Shown: positions 44,201-57,657, numbered from the stretch's first letter. The stretch: DNA of 64,000 nt from Anas platyrhynchos (GCF_047663525.1 NC_092621.1:75196501-75260500); one strand, 5' to 3'. Translations and numbers: made by a program. The notes: a model not told the origin generated them from the letters alone.

Positions 44201-46849
44201 AAAGGGAATCATGTTGTAGAGCGGAGAACAGTTTGCAGTGGTAGCAGGTGCAGAAGTCCAAGCCAGCAAACATTTCAAATGTGTCTGCGCATCTCGTTAA
44301 CCTCCAGCGACATCCTCCCACACTGCAGCAGAAAGGCCAGAAAAACCGGGCAAATGAACCCACTGAAAGAAAGCTGAAATAAAGGCAGGAAAGCTTGGTG
44401 AAGAGCTTTTTGCAAGGTACGTGAGAGCAGAAGATGTCTGAGAGCCTCCTGAAACCGGAGGGCTATCAGCAGCAAAGACAGGTAAAGATAGGTAAATACA
44501 CTATTTAAGGTAAATAGGTAAATATGCTGCTTAGGTATAGGATAGGTAAATATACTATTTATTTATTTATTTATGTGTTTGTTTATTTATAGTGCTCTGA
44601 AATTGCTGAAAGCTTTGAAATACCTCGAAAGAATCGATTGTATGTAATATGTCTCCAGGAGTCTCGTTCCCCTACCTCCGCGGCTGAAAGGCGCAAACAC
44701 TCCGTTGGCCTCGGCATGGAAGGAGACCTCTATTACATCAAGTTTTTATCTCAGACTTAGGAGGACGATCGATAACAACGGTGCCCAATACCTCCATGTT
44801 CTCCCAGCATGACCAAACATGCGCAGAGGTTATCTGTGCTCTGAAGAGAAGAGCACAAGCCTGTTTTGTTGTTGTTGTTGTTTCTTCCTTCAAACTCCTT
44901 CTGCAGATCTGTTGCTACCATGTCATTGCCCTGTGAAATTACGGTCCGAGGAGATATCTGGCTTGATTTCAGGCATTATGCCAGCTGCTTCAGGAGGGGA
45001 AGTATCCCTTCCCATGGCACCAACAAGGAATCACTTGGTGCTTCTTTTCAAAGTCATGAGCTGAAAGTAAAGACCTCCTAGAGCAACAACAGCTTTCCAC
45101 AAGGCTTGTTGGGAGTGTGTCCTCAAGGGCAGCTGAAAATGTTGGCTGCCCTTGTTTGGTGTCTGTCAGTGTGGTCTCTGTGGCTGTAAATGATCGCAAT
45201 TGATCCTACCCGAGCTGTTGCTGCAGGCAGTGCAGGGCTCCCCATCTGCCTGGCCTGAGCACCCCTTAATTACAGCCCGTGGAGAACTGGGGATAAAATG
45301 GGACTCTAAGGTCTGCTTGGCTTATCCCTGTGTGAGCAGCACTGTCTGGGTGGGTGGCAGTATGAAATAATGGTAGCCTAAAACAAAGCTTAGCGATAAC
45401 AGCCCAGCGGTGGGGGGTTTTCTGGTGGAGAGGTGAAAGGGCTCCCTTTTCCCATCTGTGTTAAGATTGGTTTGGATAATGGTAGCTGCAAAGTGAAGTT
45501 TCAGAAGGAGCAGTGCCAGTTGTCCCAGTCACGGCTCCTTCTGCCTTGTTTCAAGTAAATATTTGTTTAAATTTTGGTCCCTCGATTTTTACAAGTTTAT
45601 GAGGTTCATTCCTGTAAGCAAGTCAGTATGGTAGCATAAGGACAAGCTTTTTTTTTTTTTTCCTTACTTTTTTTTTTTTCTTATTATTTTTTATTTCCTG
45701 TAAAGCTTAGAGAAATTCTTCCCTGATCCTTAAAGCAAAATAAGCTTCTTCTGGAGCCTCTGATAGAGACCAGCATGTGATCAGTGCAGTAATAATCTTA
45801 TCAGGCTGCCATTGTACTTTGCACAAGCTCCAGCGAAGAGGGGCAGCTGGGATTTATTTTTAAACTTAAAAATGATCATGAGAGAAGGAAGTGCTTTGGG
45901 AGGAATTAGTCATGGTTCACAATGATAATCTTTGTTAATGAAGCTCCAAGCAGGCTTCTATCCAGAAGCAGCAAATAATGAGGTGCAGAAATGTTTGCAA
46001 CCCTATGGAGGATTCGATAATGAGGAGCCTAAGTAGAGGAGCTGAAGGAGCCAGCCTGCAGGACCTGAGGAATTATATTTATACCAGGGGCACAGTTAAC
46101 ATGCTAGGCTGGCAGTAAGTGTGAGGCCAGGAGCTCAGCTCTTAACAGGCTGCTGTGTGTGCTTGTAAAATTCGTGCAGGCCCCATGGGTCCTGCTTCTC
46201 CTCCTGATGTGTCAGCACAAAGAAAGACAGCCTTGTGTCTAAAGTTACCTGCAATCTGGAAATCTCTGCAATTTCCTGTGGCAATATCACATGGGGTCAT
46301 GCCCAGGGAGCTGAAATCTTTCTCTTAACATGACCAGGCCCAAGCCATAACTCTTATCCATGGAGCACATATGAGGCCACTCACCAGCAAAGGACACAAA
46401 ATCCATGCCCAAGTCCTTCTGCAGAGGCGCTGAGCCCCAGCCATGCAGAAAAAAATGCCCTGACTCACACTGCAGGCTGGAAGCACTAACCACAAACCTC
46501 AAAATCTGAGTTTGGGGCTTTCTCCTTCAAAACAAAAGCCTTGGGCTGAGGGACATTTCTCGCTGCAGAGCTGAAGATGTCTCCTGGTCTCAGGGTCCCT
46601 GTGGGTCTGCCCTGGTGCCAACCCAAATGAATGTGGTTCCCTAACTGCATGGTCACACACAGTCACAAGCCCGTGATTAGGGGTTTCTCCACAACAGCCT
46701 GCATTCTCCCACCCATATTGCCAAGTGATCCAGAAACCATGCTGCCTGTGAGACACCAGTGATCACCACAGGAAGGTTATGGAAAATCATCACCTGTGAC
46801 TGTCAACCCAGTGGCCAAGTGGATGTGCAGGCCTGGAAGGTCAAAGCTA
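35261..46849. other. Intergenic, no gene supported
   Basis: This long stretch holds only short overlapping frames. Small repeats are a G run of 12 at 40809-40820, A-rich runs at 41907-41940, a 27-bp direct repeat at 42428-42506, and AGGTAAATA-type short repeats with TTTA runs at 44480-44590. A CR1-tail-like snippet (CACTTGATGATCTTG) lies at about 42565-42585. The frame at 42945-43253 was inspected and is not recognised. Confidence 0.5.
42428..42506. repeat. Direct repeat of 27 bp, 52 bp apart
   Basis: ACAAAAATAGGGATATTTTT followed by GCAGTGA occurs at 42428-42454 and again at 42480-42506. The two copies are identical by eye. The function is unknown. Confidence 0.8.
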
Positions 46850-47365
46850 TAAGACAAGCTATTTGATCTTTTTGGACTTCAGAAAAGCTTCTGACACGGT
46901 TTCCAATAGGATTCTACTGGACAAAATGTCCAGCATACAACTTAACAAAAACATCACACGATGGGTGAGCAATTGGCTGACGGACAGTGCTCAAAGGGTT
47001 GTGGTAAATGGGGCCACATCTGGCTGGCCGATGGTCACTAGTGGGGTCCTTCAAGGCTCCATTTTAGGGCCATTCCTCTTCAATGTTTTTATAAATGATT
47101 TGGATGTAGGACTAGAGGGTGTTTTGAGCAAATTTACCGACGACACCAAACCTGGAGGAGCTGTGGACTCGGATGAGGGTGGAAAGGCCTTGCAGAGAGA
47201 CCTGGGCAGATTGGAGAGCTGGGCGATCACCAACTGCATGAAGTTTAACAAGAGCAAGAGCCAGGTCCTGCACCTGGGATGGGGCAACCCTGGCTACACA
47301 TACAGACTGGGTGATGAGACACTGGAGAGCAGTCCCGCAGAGAGGGATCTGGAGACATACTAGAT
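46850..47365 (+). mobile_element. CR1 LINE fragment, central RT domain, decayed
   Basis: A 166-codon frame covers the RT palm: [49 protein letters not shown] and [10 protein letters not shown], where the FADD box has become FTDD. It then runs to a LHLGWGNP region. The Y/F-A-D-D change and the truncation at both ends mark an old, inactive copy. Confidence 0.9.
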
Positions 47366-48146
47366 CTTGGATGCTCAATCCCACCATGTAGCTATGGGCT
47401 TGACAGCTTGCCACAATTAGAGGATGACACAGGGAGGCAGACGGAAGATGTTACCCCTCAATGTTGTCTCTGTCTTTGGCTTTGAGAAACTTTTGGAAAA
47501 CTCAAAGACTCTTGCATGTCCTAGGCAACATGGCACTGACAAAGATCAAGGAGAGGTGACCTGCCCTTGTCCACAGCGAGGAACAGCTTTGCTTAGGCTT
47601 GCAGGCACTTTCTTTAGCTCTCTGAAAGGACACTACTAAATTGTAGCACAGATAGGTACTTCTAGTCAAGATTGTGTAAAATTGTTATCTGTTATCTGCA
47701 CTTTCAAATGAGTTTTCCCTTGAACACCTTCAACAGTTTTATGGCCACAAGCAGGGTAGTGCAGGCAGCAATGCAGCCAGGAGGTCAAGAGCAGCAATTA
47801 CTGCCTTCTCCCCGAGACCAAGAGGAGGATTGCAGAGAAGAAAGAGACAGCGCACAGCAAAAGGACAAAAGCAACTGTAAGAAGTCACAGTAAATGAAAT
47901 CCTGGCTACACACAAAGGCAAAACCATTCACTGTGAGGAGGCCCATGTGGTGGAGCACAATGCCAAGAGAGGAGCGCAATTTCTCTCCTTGGGAGCTTTC
48001 AAAACTGAATGAATAAAGCCCTGAGCAGCTTGACCTAGCACTGAAGATACTCCAGCTTTGCACAGAAAACTGGCCTGGGCATTTCTAGCATTTCTTTTCC
48101 ACCCAGACCAGTCCTCAGGACTGCTTGTTGTTGTTGGTTTTTTTTG

Positions 48147-48179
<33 letters not shown>

Positions 48180-48567
48180 CCTAAAATTCTGAATAGCTGA
48201 AATAATTCCTCTCAGAAGATCTCTCGGACTGGGAGGGTGACTAGTTAAGAATGTTGATTTTAAACTGGAAATGTTGGTTTGCAGCAGATTTGCTTGTTTA
48301 TGAGACTGAAGAGATTTCCCCAAATTTCACAATGCTCTCAGGTCCTTTTCCATAATATCTGCAGACTCAGCATACTCCAGTGGACTTTTTTGTTTGTTTG
48401 TTTGTGTTTTTTTTGTTTTTTTTTGGTTTTTTTTTGGTGGTGGTGGTGATGTTTTTTGCAAGGTCGCCTGTCAAGTTTCTGTCTGAAACACACAAGTTGC
48501 AAATGGTCCTACAACAAGTCAGGAAACTGGTTCTGAATAAGATATTTAAAGAAGTGATAGGCTTTAC

Positions 48568-48598
<31 letters not shown>

Positions 48599-49981
48599 TT
48601 TCAGATTTCAGAAGAAGTTTCTTAGTCTTCTCAACTGTTTATATTTCAACGAAAACTTAAAAAAAAAAAAAAAAAGAAAAAAAAAAAGAACATCTCCTTG
48701 AAAATACAGGATAACTGCAGGGTGATGGGACGGGGAAGAAGGGTCCATTGGGATCCCCTGCAGTGGCAGTGGGCAGGCAGACCTCCACCTGTAATGCCAA
48801 TGGGGCATCCCTGGGAAGAAGGCCCTGTATGCTGTGCAGTGAGTGAGCAGGGCTGGGGCGGCTGGACGAAGGTCAGCTGGAGGCTGAAGATCACCCATGA
48901 GGATGGTAGTGTCCCCACGTTTGGAGATTTCCAATTGCCATCCAGGTAATCCCTGAGCAACCTCATCTATCTCTTGTCCCACCCTTCTCTGAGCAGGAGG
49001 TGATCTGAAGACCTCCCAGTGCCCATTCCCCTCCCTGTTGGTTTTGTTTTACTTTGTTTGTTTTAGCTGCCTGTCCCTGGAGAGGATCATTAAGTACATA
49101 GGGAAGGTATGCCAGCCTTATCTCGAGGCTGGCATGGACCCTTATCTTTTTCAAAGACCTTGTTCTTCCTAGTGCTTTGCCAGATGCTTGCAACGAACAA
49201 TAAACTGAGAAAAACGCCTCCACAATGCAATGTCTGTCACCATTCAAGCCTGATTTTACTTTTGACTGTCACCACAGTATTCCAATGCTCCTGGTTCTCC
49301 GGATGTCCAGAAGCTGCTGGAAGCAAAGGGAAACACAAACTCACATCCCCTACCACCACCACAACCAGAAGTGTGCAGAAAGTTACCCACGAAAGAAATA
49401 AAGATCCAAGTGCTTCTTCCTGGAGGAAGTCTTCAAAAGCTGCATCTGGACTTCTGTAACTTTTACGACTAGTTCTTCTCTTCAAGATAATAATGTCACC
49501 TTCACCTTTGGTTCTGAAATTAAAACTTCCTTTGCCTCGTCTCCCTAAGGATCACATGCAGAAAATCCATCTAGCTGTCAATCCACTCCTACACACACAA
49601 CTCTTCCCTGCAGAAAAGTTGAAGTAAAATTGTAGTGAAATAGGAGCCCCCAATGCTCTCACAGATCCTCTGCAAGGTAGGTGAGGAGCTTCATGTGTTT
49701 TACACCAACACCTGGCCTGCTGCAGGTGCCCGGTCTGCTGGCCTTCTCCCATGAGCAGCACCACAAAGCCACCACACACAGCATCAAAATGCCTTACATC
49801 TCCACTCTTGCTGCAAAGGGGGAATTAAAAGTTGTATCTCAGTTACTTGCTGGGTGCCTTGAGCTTTGCCTAATCTCCTCTGTAACAAGCCCAGTTCTTA
49901 GAAGAGAGGATATTTTTTTCCTGCTTATTAGATTTTGCTGTTCTGCATCTAAGTATAGCAGCTCTCAGCCTGGGAGCAGCT

Positions 49982-50029
<48 letters not shown>

Positions 50030-51784
50030 CTGGGCTTCTTGGCACAAATTCATTCTGGGATTCTTCACAGCTTGTTCTAGCGTAAGGAGCCACTTTCTGG
50101 TTAGCAACCACACATTTCAAGCTGTCAGGAGCACAAGAGATTTTCTCTTTTCTGGGGTGTGTTTCTCTCATCATCCTCAGAGAACTCACAACAGAGTCAC
50201 TTGACTCCACGAATGGCAAGGGAACTGCTAGCGCCAGCAGACTGCTGCCTTGGGGTCTTCTGGTGGGAAATACCCAGCAAAGAAAGGCTAACTTCAGAGC
50301 AAGGGCTTCTGCCTCCTCGGCAGCCGGCAGCTCACGCGGCTGACAAATGTGTTAGTGCTGCAGTCCCTGACTCCAGCCCCAGCTCCAGCCGACCTCCTGG
50401 AGCCTCTGTCTCTGGATGTCAGCTGTGTTTGGGCAGAGGCTGCTCCCTAACATGAAACTGAGCAGATGCAGCAACGTGTTCCCTAGAATTTACCTCCAGA
50501 GACAGAAAATCAAGCCACTGACTTATTTTATGCTGGTTATTGTTACATTATTTAACAAATACTTAGATATCAAATACAGAAACTTATTTCTTGCACTAAT
50601 ATTCCTGTACCTGAAAACTATGAGAACTGATACTTTGTTAGTACCTCCTTGCTGATCAGGAACTTTATGTTTTCCCGTTTTACATGATATGGGCACTCTT
50701 AGTCTGAAACACCAGAAAGAGTTCTGGTTCAGCCCAGGACTTTTCCCAGCATCTTTTTATTTGCTCGGCTGCCCACTGGTGTTAATCCACCACAACAATT
50801 CACTGGTAGCATTTTCCTGGAGAGTAACGTACAATTATTGCCTTTCTCTTTTTAAGTCTCTAATGATCTACTTTATAAATCCATCTGGGAAGAGGAGCAC
50901 ACATAGCATTATATTAGCTAATAATTAATATCCCACCTTTACACTTTATATTCCTGTCCTGTGCCTGAATTGATCCATCATTTGGCTGGAATGTAGCTGG
51001 AATATTTATTTCTGCTCATGACAAATATCCTCAGTTTTATGTTTTCTTCTCTCCCCCGCCCCCCCCCCCCCTTTTATTTTAATTTTATATTTTTGAGGAC
51101 TTCAAAGAAGTATAGAATTTCTGACTAGTGAGAGCGTGTTTAACAAAGGTTTAGACTTTAAAAGCTGTCTGTCTCACATTGGGTGAGAAAGCCTAGAAGA
51201 TGATTTCCACGGGATCAAAGCTCCTTTAGATGTTCTCATTAGTACAGGCAGCGATTATAGTATCCTGTCATGCAGAAACATTTTTCTGTTATCAGCATGG
51301 ATAATTTCTGCAATAAACTCAAATACTTTTTTTTTTTTCATGTGGGCACATATATTTTGTTGACAGCATTATATAGCTTGTCCACAGTTTTGCAGAGGCT
51401 AACCCAGGTTGTGAAGTGTGCACATCAGATAAAGAGTTTTGCAAGTCCTGTTCCTTACAAAGACTTTCAAATAACGATTTAGCTTTCTGGGTGGAAGACC
51501 TCTCTTGGTTCTTTCAGGCACAGGAGCTCATTGAGAGGGATGTCTACCAAGGAAATGTGTATCGACAATTCCCAGCTCAAATACTGCAGCCCTGAAAGAA
51601 CAGCACAGTCCAGATGCAGCACCTGAGGTCCAGTGAGGACTTCAAAAGCAATCAGCACCAGGAGTCTGCCCACAGGCAGGACGTGTCTGCCAAAGGAAGA
51701 TCTTTCACTAGAGCTAATTTGGGTCAAAATGACCCTTTGCTCCCCCTGGACCCTAGCAATGAATCCTGCAGTAATACACTCTGC
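47366..51784. other. Intergenic, simple repeats only
   Basis: There is a (GTTTT)n at 48146-48175, T-rich runs at 48384-48430 and 48570-48601, A runs at 48659-48687 and a T run of 46 at 49984-50029. A C run of 13 lies at 51059-51071. No gene was recognised. Confidence 0.55.
49984..50029. repeat. Homopolymer T run of 46
   Basis: An unbroken T run of 46 between GGGAGCAGCTCC and CTGGGCTTC. On the minus strand this could be a retroposon poly-A tail, but no retroposon body or target duplication was recognised. Confidence 0.9.
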
Positions 51785-53225
51785 AGGCCCAGGGAGTGGT
51801 GGTGAACGGGATGAAATCCAGCTGGTAATTGATCCAGCTGGGCCTGGAGAACAAGTCCTGCGAGGAGCGGCTGAGGGAGCTGGGCTTGTTCAGCCTGGAG
51901 AAGAGGAGGCTCAGGGGCAACCTTATCGCTCTCTACAGATACCTTAAAGGAGGCTGTAGAGAGGTGGGGGTTGGTCTGTTCTCCCACGTGCCTGGTGATA
52001 GGACGAGGGGGAACGGGCTAAAGTTGCGCCAGGGGAGTTTTAGGTTAGATGTTAGGAAGAGCTTCTTTACTGAAAGGGTTGTGAGGCATTGGAACAGGCT
52101 GCCCAGGGAAGTGGTGGAGTCACCATCCCTGGAAGTCTTCAAAAGACGTTTAGATGTAGAGCTTAGGGATATGGTTTAGTGGGGACTGTTCGTGTTAGGT
52201 TAGAGGTTGGACTCGATGATCTTGAGGTCTCTTCCAACCTAGAAATTCTGTGATTCTGTGATTCTGTGATTGATCACGCGTGGTGTTCCCCAGGGGTTGG
52301 TGTTGGGGCCATCCTCTTTAATATCTTTACTGATGACTTGGATGAGGGAATTGAGTGCACCCTCAGTAAGTCTGCAGGTGACACTAAGCTGGGGGGAAGG
52401 GTCAATGTGCTAGAGGGCAGGAAGGCCCTGCAGAGGGACCTGGACAGGATGGGTCGATGGGCAGAGGCCAGTGGGATGAGGTTCAACACAGCCAAGTGCC
52501 GGGTCCTGCACTTTGGCCACACCAACCCCATGCAGCGACACAGGCTTGGGGCAGAGTGGCTGGAAAGCTGTGCAGAGGAAAGGCTCTGGGGGTGCTGGTT
52601 GATGCTCACCTGAACAGCAGCCAGCAGTGTGCCCAGGTGGCCAAGAAGGCCAGCGGCATCCTGGTTGTGTCAGGAGCAGGGAGGGGATCATCCCCCTGTG
52701 CTCTGCTCTGGTGAGGCCGCACCTCGAGTGCTGTGTTCAGCTTTGGGCCCCTCAGTACCAGAAGGACATCGAGGCCCTGGAGCGTGTCTGGAGCAGGGCT
52801 ACGGAGCTGGTGAAGGGCCTGGGACACAAGGCCTGTGAGGAGCGGCTGAGGGAGCTGGGGGTGTTTGGTCTGGAGAAGAAGAGGCTCGGGGGAGACCTCA
52901 TTGCTGTCTGCAACTGCCTGAAGGGAAGGGGTGGGGAGCTGGGGGTCGGCCTCTGCTCACAGGTAACCAGTGATAGGACCAGAGGGAATGGCCTCAAGTT
53001 GTGCCAGGGGAGGTTCAGGCTGGAAATGAGGAGACATTTCTGCTCAGAAAGAGCAGTCAGGCACTGGGACGGGTTGCCCAGGGAGGTGGTAGCGTCACCG
53101 TCCCTGGGCGTGTTCAAGGCAAGGTTGGACGTGGTGCTTGGGGACATGGGTTAGTGGGTGACATTGGCGGTAGGGGGGTGGTTGGACCATTAAGGTCTCC
53201 AACCTTAATGGTTCTGTGATTGTAC
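51785..53225 (+). mobile_element. Older CR1 LINE, split by a younger CR1
   Basis: The left piece (51788-51827) encodes a VVNGMKSSW motif. The right piece (52276-53225) resumes at the next pol motif (RGVPQG...GPILFNIF, then KSAGDTKL in place of the FADD box, with frameshifts near 52600). It continues to the pol C-terminus ([20 protein letters not shown]) and ends at TGGTTCTGTGATTG. The two pieces join colinearly once the inner element is removed. Confidence 0.88.
51835..52268 (+). mobile_element. Younger 5'-truncated CR1 nested in the older CR1
   Basis: It starts abruptly within pol ([20 protein letters not shown]) and has an open 116-codon frame to the pol C-terminus. Next comes the CR1 tail GATGATCTTGAGGTCTCTTC with three ATTCTGTG-type units. 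ATTGATC is present on both sides (51828-51834 and 52269-52275) and fits a short target-site duplication. It is very close to the copy at 26.4-26.85 kb. Confidence 0.88.
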
Positions 53226-53369
53226 AATTAAATATTCCGAGGAAGCTGATATCCTTGCTGCTCTCCTCTGCCCACCTCTGGAAGAGTGGAAACCATCAGC
53301 AAAGTCCTTCAGAGACCTTTTCCAAAATATTTTTGGTGAATTGTAGGATCACTCTGAACTTACACAGAA

Positions 53370-53485
53370 GTCCACAACCTGGTCTAGTGGAAGGTGTCCT
53401 TACCCATGGCAGGGGGGTTGGAACTAGATGAGCTTTAAGGTCCCTTCCAACACAAAGCATCCTGTGGTTCTTTGATTCTATACCT
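53370..53485 (+). mobile_element. CR1 LINE 3' tail of another subfamily
   Basis: GTCTAGTGGAAGGTGTCCTT, GGGGGGTTGGAACTAGATGA and GGTCCCTTCCAACACAAAGC, ending in GTTCTTTGATTCTAT, is a typical CR1 3' end of the GTCCCTTCCAACC type. Confidence 0.85.
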
Positions 53486-55799
53486 AATGCACTGTGTTGC
53501 CTTGGCAAAAGAGCCAGATATGTTTACAACCTCCACCTTCCCAAATACATACAACGTCACATAAATGAATTACAACTTTGTCAGGGTAAAGGTGCCTTAA
53601 GTCTGAGGCAATTTTTCATCTCAGCATGTGGATCAGAGCCAGAAGCTGTGGCCTCACTCTCTCTGAAAAGCCACAAATTCAGCCTCCCAAGCTTTCACAT
53701 AACTAGATTCCCATTTTTGTCCTATAAATGTAAGCTGGCACATTATGGGATGACATGCAGCTGGTGAGACCACTGCCCTTGCCTAGCTCCAGCGAATGGA
53801 TGAAGCACATTGCTGTCCCAGCCAAGCACAGCACTCACAGGACTCAGGAGCCTCACACTGGCCTTTCCTCCATGGGTTTCATTTCCATGTGCACATGTGG
53901 TTCATATGACTTGCCCTTCAGCCCCTCCAGTAACAAGCTGGGGCAGGAGGAAAGCTGAAAACAGGAGGAAGTGAGAAGAAAAAATATGTGCAAGTAATCA
54001 CTGCAGGAGAACTCAATGGAAAGTGCTCCAGCTCATGAGCTGGGGATTGAACTTCATAGTCTGGTCCAGCCATGTGAGATGCCACTAGAGCCAGCATCTT
54101 AACAGAAATGAAAATGGGATCTGAAACTCAAAAGGCGTGTGACCTGTTTGTAAGACACAAGGGTTGCTGTCCTCACCTCAGCTGCTTTGCTTCAGCCCCT
54201 AAAGGGACACTTCAGACCTTGTGACTGCATGGCATCCTTAGGAGCAACCTCCCCCCTTCCAGGAGGATGGCTCTGTGTCCTTGTTGTTTTTTTTTTTTTA
54301 ATAATCCTTTAGATGGAGTAATTGTGTGGTGGAAACTGCTTAATTTCTGTATATATCATTTTGCTATCCTTGAAGAAAGCCTAGATTATTCTGGAGAAAG
54401 TAAAACAGTCCTCTTTCTACCAGCAATATTTTTGGAACACATTTCCCAGAATTAAGGCAAACATCATTATCAGGAAAAAAAGGTTAAAATTTTGAATGGG
54501 GAGTTAATTTGTCTATAATTGTTTCTAAATTTTCCCCATAGTTCCTTTACACAGTTCAATCAGCAGAAAAAATGGTGATTTTTTTTTTCACTACATTCTA
54601 CATTTTGTGAGAGCTATCATACCTACAGTAGAAAGATTTTTTTTTTCTCATGCATCAGGATGCTGACACAAAATTGCAGTGTTTATCAAAACGAGGGTTT
54701 TAGTAGAAGCCACCAGGACCTGACAAGAAGCTTTCCTTCTGGCTGTGCTGAGCTGTATGATGGCAACTGCTGTTCAGATCAAATCTATGATTCCTTGCGA
54801 ATCTGGGGGTGTGTGTGATTGGTACAAGTACCAAACTGGTTATCTTAGTGCCTTATTTATTTATTTATTTGTTTGTTTGTTTGTTTCCAGTTGGAAATTA
54901 TGAGCATCTGGAGACTGGGGAAATTTCTGGGGGAAAAATTACCACTCTGTGGTTGAAAGGCATATTGTCTACCACAGCAATTAATCATAAAGCATTACCA
55001 ACCTCCTCTCCACAGGCAGACTGCTCACTCTCAGTAATTGGGACAGGGAAAGAAGAAGGCCAGGAATGCCATTTGCCTGATTTAACTGGGCTAAGAGATC
55101 AAGGAAGCAGAAGAGGTCCTCTTTCCACGGTGTCTCTTCTGAGCTGAAAATGTGACTGGCACATCTAATGAGCCTCCACATCTCCAGGCCTCCTGCCGCC
55201 CAGCCTCCAGCCCCCACAGCAGAAAGGCAAATCCTTGTGGAAAGCGGATGGCCAGGACCTCCTGACCCACCTCCCTTCCTGTCTTTCTACACTGCTTGAG
55301 ACCTGGTGAGGGAAAGCAACTTGAAAACGTTAAGATGTTTGTCAATGGGTCTATTTGTCCACACTGTGTTTCAGACATTTTTTTTTTCTTTCCAGCACCT
55401 TTCCCCAAGCCAATGCAAGATAAAACCGACAAATCCATAAAACTGCAAGTTTGCCATCTTCTACTCTTTTATCTATCAGGATTAGAAATGTTAGTTACTG
55501 ACAAAGCCTCTAGGCTACGATGGTTTCCCTGCAGGTGTTACTGTGGCCTCCTGCTGAATGCAGATTCTAGCAGAGCACTTTAAAGCTCTGGGGTGCTTTG
55601 CCTCTTTTCTATCATCTTCTGATCTTTATCTTCATCTGTGATCTTCTGGAACACAGCACCATCACGCGTCCTCCTACGGTCCCTTCTTGAGTTACGTCTC
55701 GCTCTGTACAGGTTTCAATTACTGGACTTGATGATCTTAGAGGTCTTTTCCAGCCTAAATGGCTCTGTGATTATAAACTCATTTTTTTACCTAATTGAG

Positions 55800-55830
<31 letters not shown>

Positions 55831-57342
55831 CAAAAAAATCATGCACCACACAGGCCACACAACAACAAAGACCGAGCTCCTGATTTAAACAGAATTTTGC
55901 ATCCCCTCCATGTGCCTTTGCAGCAGTTTCTCTCCTGGAGCCCCCATCCTTATCCTACCCCCTGTCAGGGATGCAGGGATCAGCCTAGGGCCACCACAGC
56001 TTGTTGAGCTCTGCCTGGAGCAGGGTCCGCCTCATTCGTTAATCCTGACTTCTGATGTTTGTTCAGTTATCTTATTTACCTTCAGCTTGCTGTAGGCAGG
56101 CTGCTTGCAGTTAACTTTCAGTTCTGCTAGGCTGCTGATAGTTTTGTCTTGCAGCATTTTTGTTACCTGTGTAATACTGTGAGGTTTATCAAAGCAGTTA
56201 TTAATAATAGCAGCCCTAAAGAATATGTGTCTCAGCCACTCCTTAGCAAAGGCCATGTATTGCCAGAGGAATCCAAAACCAAGCCATTTTTCTGGGAAGT
56301 ATATATCAGAAATACTGCTGCTGTACCTAGTGCAGCTGTAAGCCCGTGGCAGCCAAGCTGGAGAGCCCCTGGCTCCTCATCCTTGTGTGCTCAGAAACGC
56401 AGCAGCTTTGGCAAATACCGCACAGGGCGTCTGAGGAAAACGTCACATTCAGGCACGGGAGCCAAACCCACAGGCGGCACAGCACACCACGGCAGGCAGA
56501 GCTGCGCCAGGCACTCTCCCCCTTCCCGTTTTTACTATGCCTCATTAAACTCCTGCCCTCCCTTGTGATGAAGGGGATGGTGTGACATCCTGCTGTGGAT
56601 CAGGAGGACAAAGGGTGCAGTCAGCAGAGAGTCACGAGTGGTGTTTCCAGAGATGACCAGTTCTGGTGTGGGCTATAGCTGAACATGGGCTGAGCTTTAA
56701 ATAAATTAAATATAAAGTCCTGAACAAACCAGATCCTTACTATTTTATTTTTTTTTGTTTTGTTTGTTTGTTTGGTATTACCAGAGAAGAGTTAGCAAGT
56801 CCTGTGTGATGCTGGATGGACTGATGAAGATATCACAAGTGTGCCCTTCACCTCGACACTGTACGAAGAGTGGCTGCAGTGTGAAGAGGACCAAGCCTCA
56901 TCTCCTCCTGCCTATTTCTAGCTAAAACCCAGTTTGAGGCCAACCTCCGGATTAAACTGGCTTGCTGCCTGTGGAGCTGCCATGCATGCACACCTGGTGG
57001 TATTTCCTGAAATAAATGCAATCAAATTTCCCACTCCAATTTCAAAGAAAGAGAATATGAACAGAAACCTCAAAGAGTGAGGGTGCAAGCAGCCCAGGTG
57101 TGGGACATGAGGGTCACCTGGAAAGACACTCTTCCTGCAGGGGTGCTTTTCTCTGCTCACCTTTACAAGTATTTCCAGACATTGGTATCACATTGAGACA
57201 ATGTAAGACCTTCCTGCAAACCTGCTGGGACACATTTTTGGACCTGAGCTTTCACTAGGGCAGTGCCTCTCCAGAGGAAAAGGATATTTCTGGCCTTGGG
57301 GCCTGAGCAAGGGTCTGTCTCAGAAGAAATACTTTGGGAGCC
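53486..57342. other. Intergenic with a short CR1 tail and simple repeats
   Basis: A CR1-like tail (ACTGGACTTGATGATCTTAG) lies at about 55716-55775 on the + strand. An (AAAAC)n run lies at 55801-55837 and a TTTA/TTTG run at 54855-54890. No gene was recognised. Confidence 0.55.
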
Positions 57343-57551
57343 TGTTGCGGTTTAACATAGCAGGCAGCGAAGCACCACACAGACATTTGCTCACCACCAC
57401 CAGCATCCCCCCCCAGTTAGTGGGACAGGGAACAGAAGAGGAAAAAAAAGTAAAAGCTTAGGGGTTGTGATAAAGACAGTTTAATAAGAGAGTTTCCAGA
57501 AAAGGAAAGGAACATCATTATTAATAAGTAATGATAACGATAACGATAACG

Positions 57552-57596
<45 letters not shown>

Positions 57597-57655
57597 GAAT
57601 ACACAAGGCAAGTGATGCGTAATGCTATCGCTCACCTCCCACTTACCAATCCCCA
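57343..57655 (-). mobile_element. ERV LTR 3' part, minus orientation
   Basis: Read on the minus strand, the segment ends in GGTTTAA...-type terminal sequence with ...CGCAACA at 57343. It includes a TTATTATT microsatellite, an ATTAAACTGTCTTTATCACA polyadenylation region and the CTCACC/GCATCACTTG block typical of a common avian ERV LTR. The + strand GATAAC/ATA repeat at 57537-57595 belongs to it. It directly abuts protease sequence, so part of the provirus between is missing. Confidence 0.75.
57537..57595. repeat. (AACGAT)n(AAT)n microsatellite within the LTR
   Basis: GATAACGATAACGATAACGA grades into about 15 units of AAT. It lies inside the LTR, where such ATA/TTA arrays are a regular component. 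Confidence 0.85.
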
Positions 57656-57657
57656 GC

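Noticed and set aside
6171..57342. Exons of SUSD1, the expected neighbour of UGCG in mammals
   Set aside because: No sushi or EGF-like cysteine patterns with splice sites were found on either strand. The gene probably lies beyond the window.
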